A DNA stretch of 64,000 bases from Cymbidium sinense (Eukaryota; Streptophyta; Magnoliopsida; Asparagales; Orchidaceae), in the NCBI GenBank assembly GCA_021442155.1, contig CM038216.1, positions 92,615,666 through 92,679,665 on the forward strand, in the 5' to 3' direction. Position 1 is the stretch's first letter. The number at the start of each line of letters is the position of its first letter. The notes beneath the pieces are model-generated. The model saw nothing but the letters and a program-made list of their open reading frames with translations, ran no database searches and was not told the DNA's origin. Below are positions 1-10,870 of the stretch, piece by piece. Made by a program: the position numbers and the translations under genes.

Positions 1-1344
1 CCGTAGGGTAGAGCTAGCCAACCTAAGGGGTTTCCTTTTAGTGTTTAACGACTGTGCTAGGAAAAAGGCATAACAAACTTACATCTTCTAAAGTAGGGAA
101 CAATCGCTGGTGTGACCTATTAGTAGCACAACAAATAGAACTTGACTTACGGGCGACTAGTGAGTGAATGTGGTGGGTGACTTATAATAACTCAAGAGTA
201 GTCAGGCGATTCCTATATGGAGTTTTGCTGACATTGCCCTAAAGATAGGATGCCTGCTTGGGAAAATGTACTACTAGGGGTGTCCTCCTAATCCATAAGT
301 GAATATATATTTTATTTATATGTTTGTGTGGAACCTGTAATGAGGGACCAGAGAAGGGGCTATGTCAGCCTTGACTTATCACAGATTTACTAGACCAATG
401 GAAAATCTGCAAATTCATAGGATGGATTCTCCAACGACAGGGGTGGTTACTAGGAAAGGGGAACTGTCCAATCTAATAGTAACTCGGGTAGTGTCTAAAT
501 GAGGTCACAAAATATGTGATCCAAATATAGTGCCCACTGGGGAGGTGCTAATAGGGTTGTTATCCTGAGCCCTAGAAAAGAAAGCCTATAAGTATATGGT
601 GGCTAACTCAAGGAGAAAGCATAGCAGACTTACATCTGTCATGAGTGGTATATCCTAAGGTGCGAGAACCAACCAACCTAAGGTGTATCCATCAGCATGA
701 GTTGTGTATCCATCAGCATAGTGAGAACCAACCAACCTAAAGTGCCCGTCAGTGTGCAACAATAAATCTGTAAAGAAAGCATGAAGGCTTACAACTTTTT
801 AATTAAAATTGATCATCAGAATAGTCTATCATTCTCAAGATAGATGTTATCTAACCTAGCCCCGAGGAAGGACTGGACCCAAACATGAAGTAGTAAAGAG
901 GGATGGAACCGCTAGGGGACTTATCCTAAATCTCAAATATACTTGACCCATTCAGTGCACAAAGGCTAATCCAAGAAGAAAGTATAGCAGACTCACATCC
1001 TCTTAAATGAAGCCAACATGAGGTAGCTTATCGGCCACATTGTAAGGCCTACCAAACTAACAAGGTGCTCATCGGTGTTGGGTGGCAAAGTAAGGAAGGA
1101 AAGCATAGCAGACTTACATCCTCCAAACTAAGAAGATCATTGAGGTGACACACTAGCAAGGTAGAATGTTAGCCCGACCTAGAGCAACTACTGAGTGAGT
1201 ATTGTTGGGTGCATTATCACAACCCAAAGTAGCCCGAGACAAAATATATGTGTTTGTTTTATATGTTTGTGTGTAGTTTGTATTTGTGTTATGTCGATGG
1301 AGGATAAGATGCCACTTGGGTTCCTTACACCTACCCTAAACAAA
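1..1344 (-). repeat. Modular 3' region downstream of the left pol pseudogene
   Basis: Noncoding stretch following the integrase end on the minus strand. A module seen on the plus strand as AGCA(T)AGCAGACTTACATC recurs around 74-93, 621-640, 787-800, 987-1,003 and 1,108-1,125. Between these lie shared phrases such as the 'actgagtgaatgt' motif, and a short minisatellite (650-740) around 'gtatccatcagcat'. The same modules occur inverted at 43,128-44,250. Tat-lineage Ty3/gypsy elements are known for long 3' untranslated regions with tandem subrepeats, which fits the position. I could not find a clear LTR boundary. The ORF at 1,195-1,392 is not a credible gene. Confidence 0.6.
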
Positions 1345-2280
1345 TCATGGCAAATTCACAAACAAGAATACTTTCAACATGGAAGAGATTGAATTCAAAA
1401 TAGAATTTTCATTGAGGAATATTATTTTTAAACATAGTTTATAATATTTCTTTAAGTATAGCCCATTGATTGGAAGCATTGGGTGCTCTCTCTTATGATT
1501 AATATTCTGATAAGATCCTCCTTGGTAGGCCTTCTCTATGGTAGAAGGGCCTTCCCAAGTGAGTTCAAACTTGCCTCCCATCTTACGATGAGCAACAATC
1601 GGTCTCCTTAGAATTAAAATAAGCTTTCCTACTTGAAAAGCTCAAGAAAGGACCAACTTATTGTGCACTTGAATCATTTTAGCTTTATACAATTTAAGGT
1701 TTTGGCATGCTCGCAGGCGTATCTCCTACAAACCTTTGATCTCTTCTAACTTTAACTTGGCATTATGCTCTTTTGTCATCTTTCTACCCATAATTATCCT
1801 TAGTGATGGGTGTTAGACTTGGTAGAATGGCTTCGGACCCATACATTAAAGAGAAATGAGTAGAATAAGTTGGAGTTCCATATATTGTGTGGTAGGCCCA
1901 CAATGCTTCAATTAACTGCTCATGACATTGTCACTTTTTATTATCAAGCGCCTTCTTCATTGTTTGGATGAGAGCTTTGTTGAAGGATTCTACTAAGCCA
2001 TTTGCCTTTGGGTAGTTGATGGTAGAATATCTTTAATTTATACTATGTCTTTGGGCAGAGTTGTTTATCTCAATGCTCTTGATGCAATACCATTATAAGA
2101 TATAATTCATCAAGGCACTTCGAACCTATATATGATATGGTTTTTAAAAAACTGGAGAATATACTGATTTGTGACCTCTCTGAGCATAATCACCTTTGCA
2201 CATTTAGAAAAGTATTCAGTAGTAGCTAAGATGAATTGATGACCATTGGAAGAAGAAGGATCAATTAGACCCACTCGAAT
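1345..2280 (-). pseudogene. Integrase core and C-terminal domain remnant, left copy
   Basis: Retroviral-type integrase would insert element cDNA into the host genome. Read on the minus strand, the core begins VGLIDPSSSNGHQFILATTEY, where the first catalytic Asp (normally ATDY) is Glu. Two adjacent stops follow VP, and the second Asp motif reads ISYNG instead of a TDNG form. The third acidic residue survives in ANGLVESFNKAL. Further on, EALWAYHTIYGTPT and the GGKFELTWEGPSTIEKAY / PINGLYLKKYY tail identify the Tat-like C-terminus (1,345-1,581). With two of the three DDE residues altered plus stops and frameshifts, it cannot be active. The reading 1,590-2,260 crosses several frames. Confidence 0.88.
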
Positions 2281-2522
2281 GGCCATGAGGCCAATCTAGG
2301 ATGTAGAATATTGTGTGGTTGGTGTAGGACCACACTATGTATTTGACATTGGTTGCATCTCTTAGCCGTATCCATGAAATCTTTGATCACTACCGAGTAT
2401 CTTAGTCTCTTGATCTTGGCTTTCATCTTTGAACTAGATTGGTTGGCTCCACATAATTGAGTGTACCCGATCATGATCATACTTCTAAATAATGTAACCA
2501 CATATGATCGAAAGACCAGCAT
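2265..2522 (-). pseudogene. Integrase zinc-binding (HHCC) segment, left copy
   Basis: This frame encodes a CGANQSSSKMKAKIKRLRY stretch, then KDFMDTAKRCNQCQIH, then LHQPHNILHPRLASWPFE. It is the N-terminal HHCC zinc finger of Ty3/gypsy integrase followed by the linker to the core. The CxxC half (RCNQCQ) is intact. The histidine half is lost: the family usually reads EVHxGxCGAHQS, whereas here the first His lies in an altered context (IGYTQLC) and the second is Asn (codon 2,442-2,444). The right copy has the same Asn at 38,855-38,857. The start at 2,522 is simply the first Met of an open stretch, not a real initiation site. Confidence 0.87.
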
Positions 2523-3200
2523 AAGACATCATCCACAAGAGCTTAAGAAAGTGCTCTCTGCTTCATCTGATGGGCTTGGGACTTCTCTTGAGATAGTTTG
2601 CCTTTATTTAGGTAATCCATAAATGGTTGCTTCCAATTTAATTCCTCATCCTTCTTGGCAATGGCAACCTCCCCTTCAAGAGAGTACTTTTTAATGAGTT
2701 TATTATCAATAAGGGATAAGTCTTGTCTATTTTGGATTTTTATTGATATGGACTCATCCTCTGGACATGCCAACTCCTTAGCAAGCTTGGCTAAAACATA
2801 TGCTACAATGTTCTCTCCTTGAAGAATCTTATAAATGGTAACCTCTATGATTTGGACCAACAACTCCATGGTGTACTTGTGGTAGTGATGGAGCTTGGGC
2901 ATTATAACCTTATAGGACCCAACAATTTGGTTGATAACTAGCTGAGCATTTCTGAAGATGTTGATGTTATGGATGCTTAGAGTAATGGCTAACTCCAGAC
3001 TAGGAATCAAAGGCTCATATTTGCCTTCATTGTAGGTGTAAGGATTGGACAGATAATATGAGAATCTCATCACATCATGGTCCAGAGTTAAGAGAACTAT
3101 TCCTACCCCTACCTTTCTTGGAATAGTAGATTGTTATTCTTCTCCTCTTTTAGAAGAAGCCAAGCCATCAAAGTACATCTCCCAGTAGTGAATTCTAGTA
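2523..3200 (-). pseudogene. Archaeal-type (second) RNase H remnant, left copy
   Basis: Tat-lineage elements carry an extra RNase H domain after the gypsy-type one. It would degrade RNA in the RNA:DNA hybrid during reverse transcription. On the minus strand I read YFDGLAS (first Asp kept), then frame breaks, then an open stretch 3,073-2,543 with SNPYTYNEGKYEPLIPSLEL, RNAQLVINQ and ENIVAYVLAKLAKELACP. Expected catalytic motifs are NEAEYEAL, GDSQLVI and ADALANLA. Here the Glu has become Lys, the Asp of GDS is Asn and the Asp of ADAL is Tyr (codon 2,798-2,800). Three of four catalytic residues are gone. A linker to integrase follows (QPFMDYLNKGKLSQEKSQAH). Confidence 0.85.
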
Positions 3201-3451
3201 TCCCCTAAGTTCATGATTTTTTCATCGGGGTGATCATCACTAAGCGAAGAGTTAGTAAGAAGTGGGTGTGCCGCTAAGAAATTCATTAGCTCTTGTCCTT
3301 TCACTACATGGAGGGGTATGAAAGTAATGACAAACTATGAGAGGATCATGGAGCATCTTGCCAACCATCCAGATAGCTTCAGTTGTGTCATGAGATACTA
3401 GAGTGGATTAATCTTAGTGATCAAGTGCACCTTATAAGAAAGCATGTAGTG

Positions 3452-3856
3452 CTACAGCTTTTGGGATGCAAAGATTAAAACTAGGCAATGCTTCTCAGTG
3501 GGTGGATAATTAGCCACAGCGGGGATTAGACAATGTCTGAGGTAGTAGAGTGCATTTTCCTTCCTTTCATCATTAGCTTGGGCCAACAAAGCACTAAGGA
3601 AGTCATCTAACATAATAGTGTAAAGTATGAACGGCTTAGCCAAGATAGGGGCTAATAGAACTGGCGGTGTCATCAAGTAATGCTTGATATCTTCAAAGGC
3701 ATACTCACACTTATCATCCCACTTGAACTTGGCATCCTTTTTGACAACTGATGAGAATGGCTGACATATTCCTAAAAGGTTGGATATAAAGCATCTTAGA
3801 TATGCCAATTGCCCTTGGAATAATCTGAGTTGAGTTAAACATTTAGGGGATGGCAT
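3452..3856 (-). pseudogene. RT connection and gypsy-type RNase H remnant, left copy
   Basis: The 134-residue open stretch contains FQGQLAYLRCFISNLLGICQ, KKDAKFKWDDKCEYAFEDIK, PPVLLAPILAKPFILY, LLAQANDERKENALYYLRHC and PTEKHCLVLIFASQKL. This is the thumb/connection end of Ty3/gypsy RT running into the first RNase H. Downstream (3,201-3,451) the frame is lost but pieces remain recognisable, such as HYMLSYKVHLITKINPL. The matching piece in the right copy is 37,488-37,900, where a stop interrupts after GMPLTL. It is a fragment of pol, not a separate gene. Confidence 0.9.
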
Positions 3857-4600
3857 TTGTAATATTTCCTTGATCTTCTTCTGATCGATTTTGATTCCCT
3901 AGTGTAGGATAGTGAACCCAAGGAATATCCCTGAAGCAACTCTGAATGCACACTTCAGGGGGTTCATTTTGAGGTCAAATTATCTTACCTATTTGAAAAC
4001 TACTATCAAAGTCAAATAGATGGTCTTCCTTTTCTCTACTTTTGATCATGAGATCATTGATAGAGCACTCGACTTGATGATGAATGAGTTTGTCAAAGAT
4101 TTAAGTTACAGCCCATTGTTATGTAACACCAACATTTTTAAGGCTGAAAGGCATGACTTTATAGTAATAGATTTTGATCGAGGTTCTAAAAGCAGTGTTT
4201 CTTTCATCTTCAAAGGCCATCTTTATTTGGTTATATCCAGTTATGCCATCCATGAAAGAGAAGACTATATGAGATGAGGAAATGTCAACCATTAGCTCTA
4301 AGATTGGTAGTAAAAATTTTCCTTTTTGACATGTCTTATTTAAATCCCTAAAATCTATGCATATGTGAGTTTGGCCAATATTTTTATTAATTGGATGACG
4401 CTGGCTAACCAAGTAGGGTATTTTTCTTCTCAGATAAAGACAACATCGATCAATTTCTTAACTTCAAAAATGACATGTTATTTTATGTCTAATCACATGC
4501 ATTTAGAAGCTTGCTTGATATGGTTAGCAATAAGCTCTATTACTAGTTTATGGTCCACTATGTTAAGAGCCAATCTAGACATCTCTTCATAACTCCATGC
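3857..4600 (-). pseudogene. Reverse transcriptase core remnant, left copy
   Basis: The open stretch 4,412-4,119 (minus) reads QTHICIDFRDLNKTCQKGKF, FSFMDGITGYNQIKMAFEDE and YYKVMPFSLKNVGVT. These are the signature blocks of Ty3/gypsy RT, including the first catalytic Asp block. After a stop the frame continues to the YxDD block, which here reads SINDLMIKSR (codons 4,053-4,064) in place of YVDDLMVKSR. The tyrosine and the first aspartate of the catalytic pair are therefore lost. Upstream (4,413-4,600) is more degraded N-terminal RT. It cannot catalyse DNA synthesis. Confidence 0.92.
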
Positions 4601-5581
4601 AATGCAGTCCTTAAACTCAGACAATAGCCAAACCTTATCACTGGTTTCAATTTCATTCAACAAAGAAATGATGTATGTCAGGCATGGATCTTCTTTAGTT
4701 CCTAAGTTGAATTTCCTCAGCTCATCGATGGTTGACTGATTCTCTTCGAACTCGGCATATCTTTGACTTCAAAATCATCCGATCATTTAAAGTTTCTAAA
4801 CCTCCTCATATGAGTTAATGTATTTCGAAAAGAACCTATCAGATTCCAAATGATTGGGGATGACTAAGTAGTAATCATCATTATTGATTGGACCCATTAT
4901 ATCAAATCCTAGTCTTGATCTTGATGGAGAGCTTTTGCATTTGTGCTTTCATATTCTTTTGGAGTAGTCTGACCTGTGCTTTGACCAAGTATGTGTTCTT
5001 TGCTAAATTATGAACACAAGGCAAACACCAATCAAAAGGTAATCCTATTAAATCTTTATATGAATCATCACCAAGTTCTACATCAACTTCTAGACTTGAG
5101 GATGATGCTCCCAGAAAGAACCTCTAATTTTTCAAAATTGTGGATGACTTAGGGGCTTCCATAACTACCAAACCCTTCGCTTCTTGACAGGAAAGTGGGG
5201 ATAGAGATAAGGTTTCCAACTGATGCCTAACTATTTAACATATAGACTTGGGTATACTTATGCTTTTCTTTGTAGCCCGATCTTCATAGCTATCTGGCTC
5301 AAGTGTCACCTATATGGGAATCTACTGTTGAGAAGAGATGGCTGGTGTGCTAACCATATAAGACTCATCCTATGAACTAGATTCTAAGTCTATATGGATA
5401 AAGTGTGTACTCGGTAGAACATATCTTCTATTAGGTGGCAAATAAAGAGGTTTTCCACCCCTAGGATTGCCTCACCTCTTCCTTCCTCGCTGGAGGTCAA
5501 GTCATCCTACCCATATGTTTGAATGGAGTAATAAATTGTGGGTGGAATATAATACCAGGCTCCACTTCCTCCTCCAAGTAT
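4601..5581 (-). pseudogene. Protease-RT spacer of the left pol, heavily decayed
   Basis: This stretch lies between the RT N-terminus and the protease tail and corresponds to 35,736-36,860 in the right copy, where a 111-residue frame is still open. Short acidic pieces around 5,050-5,110 match the right copy's segment near 36,230. No known catalytic domain is visible in either copy. I treat it as the polyprotein spacer typical of these elements. The plus-strand frames in it (for example 5,467-5,697) are Phe/Leu/Ser-rich shadows of a homopyrimidine run and not genes. Confidence 0.6.
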
Positions 5582-5690
5582 ATTTTCACTCCTTTTTATT
5601 TTTTTTTTCATTTTATCTTTTATTTTCTTTTTCTTTTTTCCTTTCTTTTTCTTTTTTTACTTTTTCTTTTATTTTTAAACTTTGGCCAAG
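5582..5690 (+). repeat. Homopyrimidine (T/C) tract within the pol spacer
   Basis: About 100 bases of almost uninterrupted T and C on the plus strand, i.e. A/G on the coding strand. In frame it would encode a Lys/Glu/Arg-rich stretch between protease and RT. The right copy has the same tract as A/G at 35,641-35,735. Such tracts can form H-DNA or stall polymerases, but nothing here shows they do. Confidence 0.75.
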
Positions 5691-5975
5691 TTCATGAGAA
5701 TAGACTTATTGATTTTGATGAAGGAAGTAAGTTGCATCCTCATATATGCTGACCTTATGAACTGTAAATGGTTTGATATCTCCTTTGACATAGTAGACGA
5801 TCTCACCTTTCATGAACTTCATAAACTGATGCAGAGAGGATGGACCTATGTTGTTCTCATGTATCCTTGGTCTCCCAAACAAAGCATTGGAAGATGTATC
5901 CGAGTCTATAATGTGAAACTTGGCTTCAATCTTCCAATTATCTATCTCCAAGGGCAACACTATGGAGCCTAAGGC
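5691..5975 (-). pseudogene. Retropepsin C-terminal half remnant, left copy
   Basis: The open stretch 5,960-5,706 on the minus strand reads PLEIDNWKIEAKFHIIDSDT, then SNALFGRPRIHENNIGPSSL, HQFMKFMKGEIVYYVKGD and KPFTVHKVSIYED. This is the C-terminal half of a Tat-like aspartic protease, with the ALLGRPWIH block recognisable as ALFGRPRIH. The N-terminal half, which carries the catalytic Asp, is absent: homology stops at the phrase GSIV just before 5,975, where unrelated noncoding sequence begins. The right copy stops at the same point (35,345). Confidence 0.88.
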
Positions 5976-6279
5976 CTGTTGACCTCACTTTTGGAGTGTG
6001 GATTCAATCTTACCATCTTAGCCTTAAAAGTCTTCTAGACACTAAGACTTCCCTAGTCATAAGACACTTCACTTAAACACTTAACCTAAGCCTAAAGACT
6101 TATAAGGATTAACCATAGGATTAGGTTATGCCCTTAGGATTAGAATAATCCACCTACCCTACAACCAAAATCCAATCCATGTTCACCTTCTTAAACCAAA
6201 CCTCAAGTTCAATTAAAATCAAATTCCAAATCCCCAAATTCCAAAACCAAATGATTGAAGCCCATGATCAAATCCAAAT
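5976..6279. other. Noncoding sequence adjoining the truncated protease
   Basis: Unassigned AT-rich DNA, inverted and recognisably similar to 35,036-35,345 (shared phrases around 'cactaagacttccctagtcat'). No ORF of note. It begins directly at the protease truncation and may belong to a different repeat that replaced the gag and 5' part of the element. Confidence 0.6.
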
Positions 6280-6780
6280 TTGACCCTTCCTATGCCATAT
6301 GACCTATCCCATGGACTTAGCCAAATCTTAATCCAAATTCAATTTCTTTTCTCATAATCAATTTATATCTTCAATCATCTTCCTAAATATAAATCAAATC
6401 TACATTCAAATGATCAAAACAAAATAAAACTAAATCAAATTAAATCAGAACCCTTCTAAAGCTATATGACCTATCCTATAGACTTACCCAAATCTTAATC
6501 CAAATCAAGTCAAACTCTATTGTTTTTCTAACAAATCAATCATATTTTAAATCATCTTTACAATTTAAATGAAATATACATTTAAATCATTAAAACTAAA
6601 TCAAATCAAAATCCAAACCTAAGCCACAAGACCCAACTACATGGACTTAGACAAATTCCTTCATTTCAAATTCAATTGATTTTCTCATGAATTAATCATA
6701 CCTTCAAACATATTCATAAATATTAATGAAATCTAGAATCATCAAGCCAAACCAAATTCAACCCAAGTCAAACCCAACTT
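6280..6780 (-). repeat. About three tandem copies of a ~165-170 bp repeat (left arm)
   Basis: The phrase 'gccatatgacctatcccat' with 'ggacttagccaaatcttaat' recurs in diverged form near 6,284, 6,451 and 6,612, a spacing of ~163-168 bases. The units also share a block around 'tcaatttcttttctcataat'. The right arm holds the inverted equivalent at 34,641-35,035 with spacing of ~168-177 bases. It has no coding potential. Confidence 0.7.
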
Positions 6781-7860
6781 AACACTTTTGACTAGAAATG
6801 TTCAAATGAACCAAAACCCATTTGGACCCAAGCCAATTGCAATTGAATTTATAAATTAATCTGAAATCCATATATAATATCAACTAAATCAAACTCAACC
6901 CAAAATCAATCCAACTAAACTCAATTGTTCCACTTGACCCAAAGTGTTCAATTTGATCTATTTGAGCCAAGTTCTAATCCTACCCAAATTGGATTAAAGC
7001 AAGCCGATCAAAACCTCCCATCATGATTGTTGATCATTAAAGTTGATCAATTAGCACAAATTGGGATAATCCAAGTCAACTTGGGCATTTGACCAAGTCA
7101 ACCCCTTAACCCATATGAACCCAAACTAGCCAAATTGCAACCTATGCCAAATCCATTGAAACCAATGATTCATACCAAATCAAAATCAATATTTGAATAT
7201 GACTTGACCTTCAATTGAGTCAAACCAAACCCACTTGGTCCTCTTGATCCAAGTTGACCAAAATTAAACTAAAATATCAAATTATGCCAAATCAAAATAT
7301 AAACCAAATTTATTGCAACTAATGGCTCAAATTCATTCTAAATTGATTATTGAACTTGACCAAAGCTATGGTTGGACACAATTGAATCCAATTGACCTAT
7401 TTAGCCCAAATTGATCTAAAGTGTTAATTTAGCCTAAATCAAATATAAATCCAAATTAATTAAAACTAAAGCCTACAATCATCTTCAATTGGTCAGCTAA
7501 ACCCAAACCAACACCCAACCCAAGCCAATTTGGCCAATTTAGTCAAATTGGTCAACTTAACCCATTTGACCAAAATGAATTCAAATGAGCCAAAATAAAA
7601 TCTTAGCCAAACTAAACCAAACCAATTGAACAAAAACATCCCAAATGGTCATATAACTTGACACAACCCTTGGTTTGACCCAATTTGAACAATTGATCAA
7701 CTTGACCCAACCTAATCCAATTTGACCTAAATGAGTCAAATTGATCCAAACCTAACCAAATCAACTCCAATTGACTTGAAATTTTGGCTAACCCACTTGT
7801 GGCTCATTTCAAGTTTACACCAAATAAAATTTAATTCCATATGATCATTCTACCCTTGGG
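6781..7860. other. Low-complexity noncoding block rich in CAATTTGACC/CAAATC words
   Basis: More than 1 kb built from short, irregularly repeated words such as 'aattgacc', 'ccaatttg' and 'gtcaacttgacc', with no regular period that I can see. It is the inverted counterpart of 33,481-34,640. Stops occur in all frames and no gene is supported. Confidence 0.65.
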
Positions 7861-8640
7861 TCAAGGGCATCACATGAGACAAATCACCATGTAAGTGGTC
7901 ATTTCCATTCCTTGGCCACTTGGTACTCTCCTAATGGTCCATCTAGGAACCTAAGACACTGACCCACCATCTGATCAAGAGGAAGAGGGGATACACCCCC
8001 CAATTTTCACTCAAACGCACACAAAAATCATTTCTTAGAGCCCTAGCTACCAAAGATGAGCTGCTAGAGCCATTCCCTAAGCTCCCAAGCTCGTTGCTCG
8101 ATCAAAAAAATGCCATTCTTGTTCGTCTCGAAATAGGACACTCCCATTTCTAACCTAACTTCTCCATTTCTCCATTAAACTCAAATCAACTTTGTACGCA
8201 CCTTCTCTAGGCCTCATCAAGTAAGAAAGAATCATCTTCCAAGCTTCTCAAGCACTAGAGGTGGGACTTTGATCAAAGCTGAGCTAAAAATTGTAGGTTC
8301 ATGGCCTTCTAAGCAAACATCAAGGAATTGATCCAATTGTTGGTCAACAAGGTTTTATCTCCACTAGATGAAGCTTCCATAATAGTTTAAGCCACCAGTC
8401 TTCAGCTCTAGTGAGGTATGCTTCCAAAATTGATCCTTAAGCAAAAATGGGTTGGAGCATTTTGAAGAAAACTTGCATCTCATATGATATTGACTGTTGG
8501 ACCTCCTCTGATCGATGTTGTGAAGGTATGGAATCCTTTTGGAGTTGATTCAAGCTCGAGTAAACCCAGATCAAGTGAGTTATGGTGAATAAACTACATT
8601 CTCCCTCACTCATGTGATGTTAGACCACACATCATCTATT
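7861..8640. other. Moderately GC noncoding block, unassigned
   Basis: Composition is closer to ordinary plant DNA than the surroundings. It is the inverted counterpart of 32,541-33,480 and part of the conserved arm. Short frames on both strands are not shared between the arms, so I do not call a gene. It could be an LTR or untranslated leader of an unidentified retroelement, but I found no TG...CA ends or primer-binding site to prove this. Confidence 0.5.
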
Positions 8641-10257
8641 CCACCTAATCGGAATGGATGGTCATGATTAATTCCACTAGATCAATCTGATTTAATCTCT
8701 TTAAGCTGTGGGATTAGTCATAGCCATCTGATCTTAGATTGGATGATGGACGAGAAAGCGCGTTTGCTACTACCACATAGGCACTGACTCGGATATGTTT
8801 TAAGTAGCCAATCGCACGATGCCATGTGGAAAGTAGGCCATGTTAGCGCACCACTTGGCACCGATAGGATTAGGCTTTAATTAGGCTTAATTAATCATTT
8901 TTAATGGCTGAATCTTCTAAAAATAAAAAATTCTTAGCGAAATCAAAAACATGCAAATAAATACTCATTTTAAAGGTATTTCAGAGGACAATTAATTAAA
9001 AATAATCTTAATTAATTTTAAATAGTAATTAAGGTTTAATTACACAAATTAATTAGCTTAATTACTCCCTAATTACTTGAGCAATTAATCTTAAATTTTG
9101 TGGGTTAATTTAATGGGATGACCTCTATCTCCCAAGATTTAGTTGTGATTTATTGCTTACTTAATTAGGAAAATTGACTAATTAAACCATAACTACTCTT
9201 TTAAGTTAATTAATGATTAATTAATTCCATGAATAGTAATAAATTAGTTAATTAAGTTTATTAATCATTGTTCAATAGTAAGTGAACTAAGGAATAGGGT
9301 TGGGACCCCTTTCCCTAAGTTCATTTCACCTTTCATTAAAATGAAATTAATTAAGATTTAACTAATTAGTTAAATCAATTAATCCAATTAAAGTCATAAT
9401 CACATTAGACTTTAATTAATTAAATCATGGGGTAGATCTTTTGGTGTTTAATATGTCAAGTTTAATAAGGTTAATTTATGGTGTGGGAAAACCATAAGTG
9501 TAATTAATTAAGTCCCTTCATCTAATTAACTATTAATCATGAGCCAATTGCATTAGGCCCCTTTTATTTCCTATGGTCATTGCAAATTTATTTTTCATGC
9601 ATATCATATTGGCCATAATTATTTAGTTAATTACTTTAGTTAAGTAAGGGTAATTAATTCATCTAATTAAAGTTTCAACCTAATTAACCCATAAAATCAA
9701 CTTACTACATTTCATTAAATTAAATCAAATGAAAACTATGGGAATGGGTTTAAAACAACATGTGATGATTTCTCTTCTCCTCTTTAAATCAACGCAAATC
9801 CAAAACTTAATTAATAAAAAAGCTTTGGTTTGCTTTAAATAATTTTATTTGATTAAATTTACTTTAAGAACTAGTTTGGTTGAATAAATCACATGCTTAT
9901 ATTTGATTGTCCTCTTTCAAATCATGTTAAATTTGGTATGTCATTTGAATTCATGCATCCATCTTTTCAAAATCAAGTAAAATAAAAAAGATTTCCTTTA
10001 TATAAGCTTGCATGTGTATAATAATATATAAGCTTTTGTCCTCTTTCAAATCATGTTGATTTAATTTAACATATGATTGGATATTATCACTATTAAATCC
10101 AAATGTATTTTTCCAAAGCTTATAAATGAACAATAATATGTGTTATGATGCTAGTTATAAATACATAAGAAATGTATGTGCGTATAGCTTAAGTACATGA
10201 ATGTTGAGTTCTCTTTTCTCTATTCATGTGTTGATTTATATAAGATTGAATGGTAAT
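8641..10257. other. AT-rich noncoding block with TTAATTAA words
   Basis: About 1.6 kb dominated by 'ttaatt' and 'aattaa' words. It is the inverted counterpart of 30,960-32,540 and of the duplicate at 41,380-42,917. The 60-codon minus frame at 9,951-10,133 is not preserved in the other copies and is rejected as a gene. No promoter or terminator is evident. Confidence 0.65.
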
Positions 10258-10870
10258 GATATATTGTCTGGACATCTCAAGAACACGAGGCTTTAGCTAG
10301 CCCCAAGGAGGTCATTTGATTACCTCACTTCCCTGGTTTAACATCAACATGTACCCATTTGATTTCATTTCTTATGTATTTGAATATTAGAATTTGGATA
10401 GAGGTTTAATTCATATATTTTAATGGTTCAATCAAAAAATATATACAATCTTTGCATGGTTTTCTTTCCCTCATTTATGTATACATGCATGTGTGTCCAA
10501 GAACAACAAGTATATAGTCTGGACATCCCGGGAATACAAGACTTTAATTAGCCCCAAGGAGGTCATTTGATTACCTCACTTCCACAATGACACATACTTG
10601 CTATTATCTTTGCATATGTGTATGTATATGGGATTAGTGAATGGAAACCCCATTTTACATTAAAATTCCATTCATTTATGATTGACTAAGTGGTTGAATT
10701 AATTATCCATATGATTTGGAGCTTACTTCCTATGTTCATGTATACGAATTTACATATGTTTGAATGCAAATGGTTATATACTATGGACATCTTGGGAATA
10801 CGAGGCTTTAGCTAGCTCAAAGGAGGTCATTTGATAACCTCACTTCTCTAGTTTAATAACAACACATGCC
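10258..10870 (+). repeat. Three tandem copies of a ~260-bp repeat with a conserved hairpin motif
   Basis: A block consisting of GGACATC, a GAGGCTTTAGCTAGC-like phrase and GGAGGTCATTTGATTACCTC recurs at about 10,268, 10,521 and 10,785, i.e. every ~255-265 bases. GAGGT...ACCTC forms a 5-bp stem with a 9-base loop in the first two copies; the third varies slightly. Intervening sequence aligns partly (for example 'atgtacccatttgatttcat' against 'catgcctatttaatttcat'). The right arm and its duplicate each retain only one unit (near 30,876 and 41,296). Confidence 0.8.

Larger units (their letters stand above)
1345..5975 (-). mobile_element. Dead Ty3/gypsy (Tat-like) retrotransposon pol, left copy
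   Basis: A decayed pol region in the order protease C-terminal part, spacer, reverse transcriptase, gypsy-type RNase H, second archaeal-type RNase H, integrase zinc finger, integrase core and C-terminus. This order with two RNase H segments and a long integrase tail (GGKFELTWEGP, PINGLYLKKYY) matches the plant Tat lineage as I know it. No gag is present and the protease lacks its N-terminal DSG part, so the element is 5'-truncated. Frameshifts and stops break it into at least seven frames. The catalytic residues of RT, RNase H and integrase are largely lost. The homologous plus-strand copy is at 35,346-39,935. The element is certainly not autonomous. Confidence 0.9.
1..10345 (-). repeat. Left arm of a large imperfect inverted repeat
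   Basis: Read on the minus strand, this arm follows the same order as 30,871-44,250 on the plus strand: AT-rich noncoding block, AAATTGGTC-rich block, ~170-bp tandem repeat, truncated protease, RT, RNase H, integrase, modular 3' region. Matching landmarks include the GGAGGTCATTTGAT motif (near 10,308 against 30,876), the protease junction (5,985 against 35,340) and the integrase tail (1,345-1,581 against 39,716-39,935). Divergence is obvious but alignment is easy by eye. The arm runs off the left edge of the window, so its true length is unknown. It contains no intact gene. Confidence 0.85.

Noticed and set aside
5467..5752. Phe-rich ORFs resembling membrane segments
   Set aside because: They arise from a homopyrimidine tract on the non-coding strand of the retroelement; runs of TTT and TTC codons mimic a membrane protein.
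1..10345. Complete LTR retrotransposon with two LTRs
   Set aside because: I could not find matching terminal repeats with TG...CA ends, a primer-binding site or gag; only a truncated pol and a 3' region are present.
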